In this document: piece by piece, positions 42,273 to 50,929 of the stretch
How the letters are laid out: each line of letters opens with the position of its first letter
Numbering within the stretch: position 1 is the stretch's first letter
NCBI RefSeq assembly: GCF_003999995.1
Contig: NZ_RJAD01000001.1
Span: forward strand, 1,860,001-1,924,000
Source: Microbacterium sulfonylureivorans
GTDB lineage: Bacteria; Actinomycetota; Actinomycetes; Actinomycetales; Microbacteriaceae
Length of the DNA stretch: 64,000 nt
Direction of reading: 5' to 3'
Translations under genes and position numbers: made by a program
Notes under the pieces: generated by a model
What the model was told of the DNA's origin: nothing
Seen by the model: only the letters and a program-made list of their open reading frames with translations
Database searches by the model: none

Positions 42273-43928
42273 TCACCTCTCGGTGAGGCTCCCGTCTGGC
42301 GCGAGCTCGAGCGTCGTGTCGATCCCGAGCCGGTTCAGGAACGCGTCGTCGTGGCTGACGACCAGCACCGCGCCGCGGTAGGCGGCGAGGGCGTCGACGA
42401 GCTGCCCGACCGTGTCGAGGTCGAGGTTGTTCGTCGGCTCGTCGAGCACGATGAGCTGCGGCGCGGGATCGGCGAGCAGGAGCCGCGCCAGGGCGACCCG
42501 GAACCGCTCACCGCCCGACAGCGTCGACACCGGCCGCTCGACCGCGGACCCTCGGATGAGGAATCGCGCGAGCCGGTTGCGCAGCTCGGGGATCGGCACG
42601 GCGGATGCCGCGGCCCCGACGTTGTCGAGCACCGACGCGTCGTCGTCGAGGCCGTCGACCCGCTGCGGCAGGTAGCCGACGCGGTCGGTGTGGAGCATCG
42701 CGTGTGAAACGGGCGGGACGAACGCAACCGTCGATGCCCCGGCATCTCCGAAGGCGTCGATTCCTCCCGGCCGTTTCACCGCGCCGCGGACCAGTCGCTC
42801 GAGCAGCGTCGTCTTGCCGACCCCGTTCGGCCCGATGATCGCGACGCGCTCCGGACCCTGGACGACCCACGAGTGCTCGCCGTCGCCGACCGTCGCGATG
42901 CGGCGCCCGGCCGGCACATCCGGATCGGGCAGGTCGATGCGGATCGTGGCATCGTCGCGCACCCGTCGCTCTGCGGCGTCGAGCGCCTCGCGCGCCGAGG
43001 CCTCTCGATCGGCCTTCTCGCCGCGGAGCTTTCCGGCCGAGACCTGCGCGGCGCGCTGGAGGTTGCCCGCGACGATGGGCGGCACGCGCTTCTCCGCCTG
43101 CGCCTTGCGCCCCATCGCCTGGCGGTGGGCGATGGTGGTCTCGGCCTCGATCCGCTGACGCTTCTCGCGCCGCACGGCCTGGGCGGCGGTCTTCTCCGCT
43201 CGCTTCGCCGCATCCTGCTCGGCGTCGAGCCACGCGCGCCACTCGGAGTACGCACCTCCGTAGACCGACAGCGCGTTCGCGTAGAGCTCGGCGGTGTCGT
43301 CCATCAGCTCGAGCAGCGTCACGTCGTGGCTGACCACGATGAGCGTGCCGCGCCATCCCCGGATCATGTCTCCGAGGCGGGCACGGGCGACGCGGTCGAG
43401 GTTGTTCGTCGGCTCGTCGAGAAGGGTCACCGGCGCCGCGCGCAGCCGGATCCCGGCGATCGCGGTGAGCACGGCCTCCCCGCCCGAGAGCTCGCCGATG
43501 CGACGGTCGAGCATCTCGGGGGAGAGTCCCGCCTCCGCGAGGGCCGCGTGCGAGCGCGCCTCGATGTCCCAGTCGGAGCCGACGGCGTCGAAGTGGCGCG
43601 GGTCGACGTCGCCGGACTCGATGGCGCGCAGCGCCGCGAGCGGCCGGGACACGCCGAGGAGCTCGGCGACGGGTCGATCGACGTCGAGGGTGAGCTGCTG
43701 CGGGAGGTACGCGACATCCGCGGACGTCGTGATCTGGCCTGCGGCGGGCGTGAGCTCCCCGGCGATGAGCCGGAGCAGCGTGGACTTGCCGGAGCCGTTG
43801 CGGCCGACGAGGCCGGTGCGGCCGGCGCCGAACGCGCCGGAGATCTCCGTCAGTGCGGGGGTGCCGTCCTGCCACGCGAACGAGACGCGGTCGAGGAGGA
43901 CGGACGGGGTGAGGGTATGAGCGGTCAT
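42273..43928 (-). CDS. ABC-F family ATPase
   Basis: The 551-residue protein has two ABC cassettes without membrane segments: GRNGSGKST and LSGGEAVL in the first, GPNGVGKTT and LSGGERFR in the second, each with LLDEPTNNLD or VLDEPTNNLD. The charged linker (about 225-320) is the P-site tRNA interaction motif region of ABC-F translation factors. It is a candidate ribosome-protection or translation factor. ATG 43926-43928 has GGAGG 5 nt upstream; GTG 43959-43961 is in frame upstream. A 282-nt leader with a possible upstream reading frame suggests attenuation. Confidence 0.9.
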   Translation of the reverse strand: MTAHTLTPSVLLDRVSFAWQDGTPALTEISGAFGAGRTGLVGRNGSGKSTLLRLIAGELTPAAGQITTSADVAYLPQQLTLDVDRPVAELLGVSRPLAALRAIESGDVDPRHFDAVGSDWDIEARSHAALAEAGLSPEMLDRRIGELSGGEAVLTAIAGIRLRAAPVTLLDEPTNNLDRVARARLGDMIRGWRGTLIVVSHDVTLLELMDDTAELYANALSVYGGAYSEWRAWLDAEQDAAKRAEKTAAQAVRREKRQRIEAETTIAHRQAMGRKAQAEKRVPPIVAGNLQRAAQVSAGKLRGEKADREASAREALDAAERRVRDDATIRIDLPDPDVPAGRRIATVGDGEHSWVVQGPERVAIIGPNGVGKTTLLERLVRGAVKRPGGIDAFGDAGASTVAFVPPVSHAMLHTDRVGYLPQRVDGLDDDASVLDNVGAAASAVPIPELRNRLARFLIRGSAVERPVSTLSGGERFRVALARLLLADPAPQLIVLDEPTNNLDLDTVGQLVDALAAYRGAVLVVSHDDAFLNRLGIDTTLELAPDGSLTER

Positions 43929-44033
43929 GAGGGCCTCCGTGGTGTCGGAATGCGCTGACACCGGATGCCGCGAATCGCCCGACGCCGGCGGATGGGCCGG
44001 CAGAAGCCGAGGAGGAAGCGGCAGGATCGACGG

Positions 44034-44157
44034 TCAGCGCGGAATCGGAAGCGCTGGCACGTCGAGGGATCGACGGAGCAGCGCGATTACAGCGCGGTCG
44101 CGACGATCAGCTTCAAGGGAGTTCCTCACAGAGGGGACAAGGCCAGGAGCCACGATA
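44034..44157 (-). promoter_or_regulatory. ABC-F leader: candidate promoter and upstream reading frame
   Basis: On the minus strand, TATCGT (plus strand 44152-44157) could be a -10, giving a leader of about 215 nt. Within it a 31-codon frame runs from GTG 44127-44129 to TGA 44034-44036. It begins VRNSLEADRRDRAVIALLRR and ends PALPIPR. A GCCGGC hairpin (43984-43989/43996-44001) follows before the ABC-F start. Ribosome stalling on such frames is known to control some ABC-F genes. This example is inferred only from layout. Confidence 0.35.
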
Positions 44158-44210
44158 GCGGATGCCTCGGCCTGCTGTGCTGGGAGATCTCTCCACGAAT
44201 CGGCGACGCC

Positions 44211-44882
44211 CTAGGTCGGGTCGCCGTCCCGCAGGGCCTCGAGCCGCTTGTCGAGGAACACCCGGACGTCGGCCAGCTCCTGCTCCGACACGCTGTGCGT
44301 GAGGCCGGGGTAGACCCGCCCGCTCAGGTCGGCGTATCCGGGAAGCCACTGCGTCGTGTGGTCGACGAGGAACCCGGGGATGACGTCGTCGTTGGTCCCG
44401 CGTCCCCAGAACACCGGCGGCCGGAGCTCCGCGAGCTCGGCATCGCCGGGGAGGTCGCCAGGGGTCGCGTAGCCCGAGAGGTTCACCGCGAAGGCGAAGC
44501 GCTGCGGGTCGAGACGCATCGCCTGCAGCGCGACGGCGGCACCCTGCGAGAAGCCGAGCAGCCCGACGGACGGGTGGGCGGATGCCGCGGCATCCGTCCA
44601 TTCGAGGAGCCGGGAGGCCGCGGCGGTGGTGTGCACGGGGTCGCGGCCGTCCAGCCCCTCGATCGGATACCAGGAGTAGCCCGGGGCGGGGAAGGGGGGT
44701 GCGAGCGGCGCGCGCACCGCGGCGACCGTGAACTCGGGCGGCAGATAGGGCACGAGCCCGAACAGGTCGCGCTCGTCGGCACCGTAGCCGTGGAGCAGCA
44801 CCAGCAGCGGACGGCCCTCTCGCTCGGCCGGTCCGGCGGACCACAGCACGGCGTCGGCGTCGAGGGGCGGGTGGATGCTCAC
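44211..44882 (-). CDS. Phospholipase/carboxylesterase-type alpha/beta hydrolase
   Basis: The 223-residue hydrolase has the oxyanion-region LLVLLHGYGADERD near the start, the nucleophile elbow GFSQGAAVALQ (Ser), Asp in GRGTNDDVIPG and His in LTHSVSEQE, matching the abhydrolase_2 carboxylesterase/lysophospholipase family. It has no signal peptide, so it should be cytoplasmic. GTG 44880-44882 follows GGAG. It is the last gene before the leftward TetR gene and shares its direction, with 46 nt between them. Confidence 0.88.
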   Translation of the reverse strand: MSIHPPLDADAVLWSAGPAEREGRPLLVLLHGYGADERDLFGLVPYLPPEFTVAAVRAPLAPPFPAPGYSWYPIEGLDGRDPVHTTAAASRLLEWTDAAASAHPSVGLLGFSQGAAVALQAMRLDPQRFAFAVNLSGYATPGDLPGDAELAELRPPVFWGRGTNDDVIPGFLVDHTTQWLPGYADLSGRVYPGLTHSVSEQELADVRVFLDKRLEALRDGDPT

Positions 44883-44928
44883 GGCTCCATCCTGCCGCGC
44901 CTCGTGCGGACGGCGCACTCTCCTCGGG

Positions 44929-45612
44929 TCAGCGTGCGAGGGCGGCTCGTTCGGCGGACTCGATCACGAGCTCGACGCCGGCCGCGAACAGCTCGCGGTC
45001 CTGGAGCGCCGCCAGCTCCCCGGCGTGCGCGGCGAGCAGCGGGAACTCGCGGGGATCGGCGAGGATCGGCCGGTCGAGCCACGTTTCGGCGACCTCGGGG
45101 TCCGATCCGCGCTCGATGCGGGCGCGGGCCATGTTCGCTGCGCCGGCGAGCGAGTGCAGAGCGAGCAGCGCGTAGTGGCGCACGAGGTCCTCGCCGTCGA
45201 GGCCGGCACGCGAGAACGCGTCGAGCATCAGCTCGATCGCGCGCCGTTCGGCGGCGCCGTGCGTGGTGATCGACATCGCCTCGACGCCGATCGCCGGGTA
45301 GCGCTCGAACTCCGTCAGCGTCGCGTGGGCGAGCTGGCGAAGGCGGTCGCGCCAGTCCTCGGGCGGGGCAGTCACTCGGGCGAGCGCCTGCTCGGTGAGC
45401 TGCTCCAGGAGAGCGGCGTTCAGCTCGTCCTTGCTGCGGAAGTGCCGGTACATCGCCGTCGGGTCGACGCCGAGGTGCGCGCCGAGCTCGCGGAACGAGA
45501 TGACGGCGACTCCCGGCGTCTCGGCGAGCTCGAGCGCGCCGGCGACGATCGTCTGCCGGTCCAGGCGCGGCTTCCTGGCCGCCGTTGCGCCCCGCGCGCC
45601 GTCGTTCGCCAT
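44929..45612 (-). CDS. TetR-family transcriptional regulator
   Basis: The 227-residue protein has an N-terminal TetR helix-turn-helix (about 18-62; ISFRELGAHLGVDPTAMYRHF) and a helical ligand domain. ATG 45610-45612 follows a GGAGAGG site. It is divergent from the amidohydrolase-Dpp operon. Palindromes overlap both candidate -35 boxes in the shared region, so it should repress itself and the operon until a ligand, perhaps the transported compound, binds. Confidence 0.92.
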   Translation of the reverse strand: MANDGARGATAARKPRLDRQTIVAGALELAETPGVAVISFRELGAHLGVDPTAMYRHFRSKDELNAALLEQLTEQALARVTAPPEDWRDRLRQLAHATLTEFERYPAIGVEAMSITTHGAAERRAIELMLDAFSRAGLDGEDLVRHYALLALHSLAGAANMARARIERGSDPEVAETWLDRPILADPREFPLLAAHAGELAALQDRELFAAGVELVIESAERAALAR

Positions 45613-45657
45613 CGTCGCCTCTCCGGGCCGGGTCCGCCCCGGCTGATTCGGCTCCAC

Positions 45658-45721
45658 CTTATCCGAGTCCGCAACAGTTCAGTCAACAGTGTTGACACTA
45701 CTGTTGTCACCGGCATAGTCT
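45658..45721. promoter_or_regulatory. Divergent TetR/operon promoters with overlapping palindromes
   Basis: Rightward: TTGACA (45692-45697), 16-bp spacer, CATAGT (45714-45719). Leftward: TTGACT (plus strand 45681-45686), 17-bp spacer, GATAAG (plus strand 45658-45663). The perfect palindrome GTCAAC-AGT-GTTGAC (45682-45696) covers both -35 boxes, and CAACAGT (45684-45690) is mirrored by ACTGTTG (45700-45706). This is the clearest promoter pair in the window and an expected TetR operator. Confidence 0.75.
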
Positions 45722-45764
45722 CCCCCGCAGCAAGCATCGATCTCAGCGAGGAAGCGAGGCGGCG

Positions 45765-47444
45765 ATGGCCGTTGCGGAAGTCCTGTTCACCGGCGGACGC
45801 GTGTTCACCGGATCCGGCGAACCCCTGACGGGCATGAGCGTCGCCGTCGTCGGCGAGCGCATCGCCGCGATCGTGCCCGACGCCGCGATCGCCGAGCTCG
45901 TCGGACCGGAGACGCGGGTCGTGGACCTCGACGGCGCGCTCCTGGCGCCCGGATTCCAGGACGCGCACATCCACCCCGTCGGCGGCGGAATGGAGCTGCT
46001 GCAGTGCGACCTCAGTGAGGCGGAGGATGCCGCGGACGCCGTCGAGCGCGTGCGACGCTACGCCGACGAGAACCCCGATGAGCCGTGGATCCTCGGCGGC
46101 GGATGGTCGATGGACCACTTCCCCGGCGGCGCCCCCCTGCGGGGGCTGCTCGACGCGGTGGTGCCCGATCGGCCGGTCCTGCTCCTCAGCCGCGACCACC
46201 ACAGCACGTGGGCGAACACGACGGCGATCGCCCTCGCCCGGATCGACGCAGACACTTCGGATCCGGTCGACGGGCGCATCGAGCGCGAGGCCGACGGCAC
46301 TCCGGCGGGCACCTTCCACGAGGGCGCCGGCGAGCTGTTCACCGGGGTGCGGCCCCCGCACGACTCCGAGCTCGCCTACCGCGGCCTGCTCGCCGCGCAG
46401 GAGAAGCTCATCGCCCTCGGGATCACCGGCTGGCAGGATGCCGCAGTCGGGGCGATCTCGATCATCGCCGACCCCCTCGACGCCTACCTCCGCGCCGTCC
46501 GCGAGGGGCGCCTGCAGGTGCATGTCACAGGGGCGCAGTGGTGGGAGCGCGACGGCGGGCTCGAGCAGGTCGAGCACATGACGGCGCGGCGCGACGCGAT
46601 CGAGGCCCTCGTCCCCGCGTCGAGGCTCACGATCGGCGCGACGAAGATCATGGTCGACGGCGTCGCCGAGAACCAGACGGCCGCGATGCTCACGCCGTAC
46701 AAGGACGCCGATGGTCACGCGACCCACAACTGCGGACTGTCGTTCGTCGACCCGGCGCTCGTCGCGGCCGCCGTCACCGCGCTCGACGCCGCCGGGATGC
46801 AGGTGCACTTCCACGCGCTGGGCGATCGGGCGGTCCGCGAGGCGCTCGACGCCGTCGCCGCCGCGCGCGCCGCGAACGGCCCGAGCGATGCGCGCCATCA
46901 CCTCGCACATCTCCAGGTCGTCGACGAGGCCGACGTTCCGCGGTTCGCCGACGCCGACGCCGTCGCGAACATGCAGGCGCTGTGGGCGACGCACGAGGCG
47001 CAGCTGGACGAGCTGACCCTGCCGTTCCTGCGCGACGGTGCCGAGGCGCGGCAGTACCCGTTCGGCGACCTGGCTCGAGCAGGCGCCCGCCTCGCCGCGG
47101 GGAGCGACTGGCCCGTCTCGAGCGCCGACCCGATCGACGCCATCCACATCGCGGTCAACCGCGCCTACCCGGGCAGCGATCGGCCGCCGCTGGGCGGCGC
47201 CCACCAGCGACTCGACCTCGTCACCGCGATGACCGCCTACACGTCGGGATCCGCGTACGTGAACCACCGCGACCACGACACCGGGCACATTCGCGAGGGG
47301 TACCTCGCGAACCTCGTCGTGCTCTCCCCCGACCCCTTCTCCCTTCCGGAGGAGGACATCCACCTCGCCACCGTCGACTCCACATGGATCCAGGGCCGGC
47401 CCGCCTACGACCGCACCGCCGCCAGGGAAAGGGACTTCGCATGA
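45765..47444 (+). CDS. Amidohydrolase 3 family protein (second copy)
   Basis: The 559-residue enzyme parallels the protein at 30148-31803: FQDAHIHP, GATKIMVDGVAENQ, HFHALGDRAVRE and AAGSDWPVSSADP provide the metal-site motifs. It is the first gene of a rightward operon under the divergent TetR protein, and its stop overlaps the ATG of a peptide-type binding lipoprotein (ATGA). It presumably acts on the compound imported by the downstream ABC system, perhaps an N-acyl amine or amide. No signal peptide is present. Confidence 0.88.
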   Translation: MAVAEVLFTGGRVFTGSGEPLTGMSVAVVGERIAAIVPDAAIAELVGPETRVVDLDGALLAPGFQDAHIHPVGGGMELLQCDLSEAEDAADAVERVRRYADENPDEPWILGGGWSMDHFPGGAPLRGLLDAVVPDRPVLLLSRDHHSTWANTTAIALARIDADTSDPVDGRIEREADGTPAGTFHEGAGELFTGVRPPHDSELAYRGLLAAQEKLIALGITGWQDAAVGAISIIADPLDAYLRAVREGRLQVHVTGAQWWERDGGLEQVEHMTARRDAIEALVPASRLTIGATKIMVDGVAENQTAAMLTPYKDADGHATHNCGLSFVDPALVAAAVTALDAAGMQVHFHALGDRAVREALDAVAAARAANGPSDARHHLAHLQVVDEADVPRFADADAVANMQALWATHEAQLDELTLPFLRDGAEARQYPFGDLARAGARLAAGSDWPVSSADPIDAIHIAVNRAYPGSDRPPLGGAHQRLDLVTAMTAYTSGSAYVNHRDHDTGHIREGYLANLVVLSPDPFSLPEEDIHLATVDSTWIQGRPAYDRTAARERDFA

Positions 47445-49075
47445 TCCGCTCCACCGCACCACGCTCGCTCGCACTCGCCGCGGGGATCGCGGCATCCGCT
47501 CTGGCTCTCAGCGCGTGCGCGCCCGCCGCGCCCGCCGACGGCCCCGTCGAATGGGAGCTCACCGAGACGACCGCGGATCCCTCGGGCGACATCGACTCGT
47601 TCTCGTGGGCGTCGTACGCCGAGCCGTTCTCCCTCGACTACGCCTACGCGTTCGACTACGCCGACAACCAGGTGCTCGCGAACGTGTGCGAGTCGCTCCT
47701 GCGGCTGAACCCCGACTACACCCTCGGCCCGGGGCTCGCCGAATCGTGGGAGAACCCGACTCCGACGACGTCGGTCTTCACGATCCGCGACGGGGTCACC
47801 TTCCACGACGGCACGCCCCTCACGGCCGCCGACGTGGTCGCCTCGCTCAGCCGCCACCTCGATCCGGCGGTGGGCTCGTTCTGGTACTCGGTGTACCAGA
47901 ACGTCGTCTCGATCGAGCAGACCGGCGACCGTGAGGTGACGGTCACCACCGCGGTCCCCGACGTGCAGTTCGCGCTCTCCATGGGCGGATCAGCCGGCGT
48001 CATCGAGTCGGCGGCCGCGCTCGCCGCCGCCGGCGCTGACTACGGCAACTCGACCGGCGGAGTGAACTGCACCGGGCCGTTCGAGCTCGCCGAGTGGAAG
48101 TCGGGCGAGTCGATCACACTGACGCGCTACGACGACTACTGGGACCCGGAGCTCGCGGCCCGCGCGGGCGAGGTCGAGTTCCTCTTCATGACCGATGCGA
48201 ACGCGCGCGTCAACGCACTGAAGTCGGGCGACGTGGACGGGTCGTGGATGATCCCGCCTGCCTCGTACCGGCAGCTGCAGGACTCGTCGGACGGCGACCT
48301 GTACTTCGGTCTCACGTCGGCGGTCTCGAGCCTCGTCGTGAGCGACCTCGAAGGCCCGCTCGGCGATCTCCGGGTGCGCAAGGCCCTGCTCATGGCGCTC
48401 GACCGGCAGGGGATCGTGGATGCCGCGGCCGAGGGCGTCGGCGAGGTCACCGACGTGCTCACCACCGAGTCGGTGTGGGGCGCGGCGGACGACGCGACCC
48501 GCACCACGGCGTTCGACGACATCGAGTCGTACCCGTACGACGTCGAGGCGGCGAAGGCGCTCGTCGAGGAGGCCGGCGCCGCAGGCGGCGAGATCGTGAT
48601 CGCCACCGCGCCGCTCGGACCCGACGTGACGATGCTCGCCCAGGCCACGGCCGCCGCCGCGGAGTCGATCGGCCTCACCGCCACGATCGAGACCGTGACC
48701 CCCGGTGCGTACACGGCGCTCTTCTCCGACCCGAGCGCGCGGGAGGGCATCGACCTCTTCTACACGAACTGGTACCTCTCCAGCCCCGACCCGCTCGAGA
48801 TGTACAGCGTGCTGCGCACGGGGGAGTTCAGCAACTACGGCGGGTGGAGCGATCCGGAGTTCGACGAGATCGTCACCGCGGCGTCGGGCATGAAGGATGC
48901 CGAGGAGCGCAACGCCGAGACGGCCAAGGCGCAGCAGATCGCGAACGAGCAGCTGCCGTGGCTGCCGATCTACACCGCGCCGATGTCGGTGTTCGTCGGC
49001 GAGCGCATCACCGGCGTCGCCCCCTCGATCGCCTTCCTCTACTACCCGTGGGCGGCGACCGTCGGCGCGCGGTAG
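47441..49075 (+). CDS. Oligopeptide-type substrate-binding lipoprotein (DppA/OppA family)
   Basis: The 544-residue SBP_bac_5 protein has a signal peptide with lipobox LSAC at about residues 22-25. The mature protein has the family motif FTIRDGVTFHDGTPLTAADV near residue 110, which is characteristic of peptide/nickel binding proteins. It is translationally coupled to the amidohydrolase and followed by two permeases and a fused ATPase. The ligand is unknown; the family also carries opines, sugars and amides. Confidence 0.92.
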   Translation: MIRSTAPRSLALAAGIAASALALSACAPAAPADGPVEWELTETTADPSGDIDSFSWASYAEPFSLDYAYAFDYADNQVLANVCESLLRLNPDYTLGPGLAESWENPTPTTSVFTIRDGVTFHDGTPLTAADVVASLSRHLDPAVGSFWYSVYQNVVSIEQTGDREVTVTTAVPDVQFALSMGGSAGVIESAAALAAAGADYGNSTGGVNCTGPFELAEWKSGESITLTRYDDYWDPELAARAGEVEFLFMTDANARVNALKSGDVDGSWMIPPASYRQLQDSSDGDLYFGLTSAVSSLVVSDLEGPLGDLRVRKALLMALDRQGIVDAAAEGVGEVTDVLTTESVWGAADDATRTTAFDDIESYPYDVEAAKALVEEAGAAGGEIVIATAPLGPDVTMLAQATAAAAESIGLTATIETVTPGAYTALFSDPSAREGIDLFYTNWYLSSPDPLEMYSVLRTGEFSNYGGWSDPEFDEIVTAASGMKDAEERNAETAKAQQIANEQLPWLPIYTAPMSVFVGERITGVAPSIAFLYYPWAATVGAR

Positions 49076-49112
49076 CGCCGGCCGTCGCCTCCTCCACCCC
49101 GAACGGCCGGAC

Positions 49113-50069
49113 ATGATCGCAGCACGTCGCGTCGCGGGGAAGCTGGGCGGGCTCCTGCTCACCCTCTTCCTCGCCTCGCTCCTCGTCTTCTTCTCCCGCT
49201 TCCTGGTGCCGGGGGATCCCGTGCAGTTCCTGCTGCGCGGTCGCAAGCCCAGCCCCGAGGCGGTCGCCGAGGTCACGGCGATGTACGGGCTCGACCTGCC
49301 GCCGTGGCAGCAGTACCTGAACTGGGTGACCGGGGTGCTGCACGGCGACTTCGGACGCTCGCTGCAGTTCCGCCAGGACGTCACGACGGTGATCGGGGAT
49401 CGGCTGCCGGTCACCCTGATGCTCGTCGTCATGGCGGGCACGATGATCGCGGTCGTCGGGATCGCCGCAGGCGCCCTCGCCGCGGTGAGCCAGGGGAGGG
49501 CGCTCGACCGGGCCGTGCTGATCGGGCTGACGATCCTCGGCGCGATCCCGTCGTTCGTCGGCTCGATCGTCCTCATCGCGGTGTTCGCGGTCCAGCTCGG
49601 CTGGTTCCCGTCGTTCGGCGCCGGCGAGGGGTTCTTCGACCAGCTCTACCACCTCGTGCTGCCGGCGACGGCGCTCGCGATCGTGTTCACCGTGCTCGTC
49701 GGCAAGGTCACCCGCTCGGCGATGGTCGAGCAGCTCGACCGCGAGCACGTCGAGGTGGCGACGAGCCGGGGCATCCGTCGCGGCACCGTCGTGCGGCGGC
49801 ACGTGTTCCGCAACGCGCTGTGGCCGATCCTGACGGTCAGCGGACTCCTGGTCGCGGGTCTTCTCGTGGCCAGCTCGATCGTCGAGGCCGCGTTCGGCCT
49901 GGCCGGCATCGGGTCGCTGCTCGTGCAGTCCGTCGATCGCCTGGACTTCCCGGTCGTGCAGGCGATCGTCCTCCTCATCGTCACGGCGTTCGTGCTCGTC
50001 AACGCCGTCGTCGACGTGCTCGAGCCGTGGATCGATCCGCGCACGGCGGCGGGAGCGGGTGCCCGATGA
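49113..50069 (+). CDS. Peptide-type ABC permease (DppB-like)
   Basis: The 318-residue protein begins with a membrane helix (about 9-30), then the family segment FGRSLQFRQDV and five more helices. The coupling loop reads VEVATSRGIRRGTVVRRHVFRNA. It is the first channel subunit of a DppBC pair. ATG 49113 is chosen because upstream codons are Pro/Arg-rich and no ribosome-binding site is visible; translation may depend on the upstream gene. Its stop overlaps the DppC-like start. Confidence 0.9.
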   Translation: MIAARRVAGKLGGLLLTLFLASLLVFFSRFLVPGDPVQFLLRGRKPSPEAVAEVTAMYGLDLPPWQQYLNWVTGVLHGDFGRSLQFRQDVTTVIGDRLPVTLMLVVMAGTMIAVVGIAAGALAAVSQGRALDRAVLIGLTILGAIPSFVGSIVLIAVFAVQLGWFPSFGAGEGFFDQLYHLVLPATALAIVFTVLVGKVTRSAMVEQLDREHVEVATSRGIRRGTVVRRHVFRNALWPILTVSGLLVAGLLVASSIVEAAFGLAGIGSLLVQSVDRLDFPVVQAIVLLIVTAFVLVNAVVDVLEPWIDPRTAAGAGAR

Positions 50070-50929
50070 CCACGCCCACCCCCACGCTCGCGATGCGCGT
50101 GCTGCGCACATCCCGGGCCGCCCGCGGCGATCTGGTGCTGTGGGTCGCCGTCGGCGTGCTCGCGGCCTTCGCGCTCGCCGCCGTGTTCGCGCCATTCCTC
50201 GCACCCTACGACCCGGACGCCGTCGACTTCGCGGCCGTGCACGCCGGCCCGAGCCCGGCGCACTGGCTCGGCACCGACGCGCTGGGGCGCGACATCCTGA
50301 GCCGCCTCATCTTCGGCGCCCGCACGGCGCTGCTCGGCCCGCTCCTCGTCGTGCTGCTGTCGACCGTGCTCGGCGCCCTGCTGGGCCTCGTCGCCGGCTG
50401 GCGGGGCGGATGGCTCGACGCCGCCCTCGCACGCCTGTTCGACGTGGTGTTCGCCTTCCCGTCGCTGCTCATCGCGATCATGGCCGTCGCCCTCTTCGGC
50501 AAGGGCCTCGTCGCCCCCGTGATCGCCATGACCATCGCGTACATCCCGTTCGTCGCACGTCTGACGCGAACGCTCGTCACCTCGGAGAAGCACCGGCCGT
50601 ACGTCTCGGCGTACCGGGTGCAGGGCTTCTCGGGACCGTGGATCGCCGCCCGGCGGGTGCTGCCCAACGTCACACCCGTCGTCGGCGCGCAGTCCACCCT
50701 GAACTTCGGCTACGTCCTCGCCGAGCTCGCGGCGCTGTCGTTCCTGGGGCTCGGCGTGCAGCCGCCGACCCCGGACTGGGGATCGATGATCAACGAGGCG
50801 CAGCCGGGGCTCGTCGGCGGGTACTTCCTGCCTGCGCTCGTGCCGGCGGTCGCGGTCGTGATCGTCGTCGTCGCCGTCAACATCGTCGGCGAGGAGCTCT
50901 CCCGCCGAGTCGGAGGGAGAGCGTCATGA
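50066..50929 (+). CDS. Peptide-type ABC permease (DppC-like)
   Basis: The 287-residue protein has a short cytoplasmic tail, six membrane helices, the hallmark HWLGTDALGRDILSRLIFG (about residues 66-84), and an ELAALSFLGLGVQPPTPDWG segment near the end. Both ends overlap neighbouring genes by 4 nt (ATGA), which ties it to the DppB-like permease and the fused ATPase. Confidence 0.92.
   Translation: MTTPTPTLAMRVLRTSRAARGDLVLWVAVGVLAAFALAAVFAPFLAPYDPDAVDFAAVHAGPSPAHWLGTDALGRDILSRLIFGARTALLGPLLVVLLSTVLGALLGLVAGWRGGWLDAALARLFDVVFAFPSLLIAIMAVALFGKGLVAPVIAMTIAYIPFVARLTRTLVTSEKHRPYVSAYRVQGFSGPWIAARRVLPNVTPVVGAQSTLNFGYVLAELAALSFLGLGVQPPTPDWGSMINEAQPGLVGGYFLPALVPAVAVVIVVVAVNIVGEELSRRVGGRAS

Noticed and set aside
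43965..44220. Arg-rich small protein on the plus strand opposite the ABC-F leader
   Set aside because: It begins MPRIARRRRMG, but there is no ribosome-binding site or promoter in that direction, and the composition is that of a GC-rich shadow frame.
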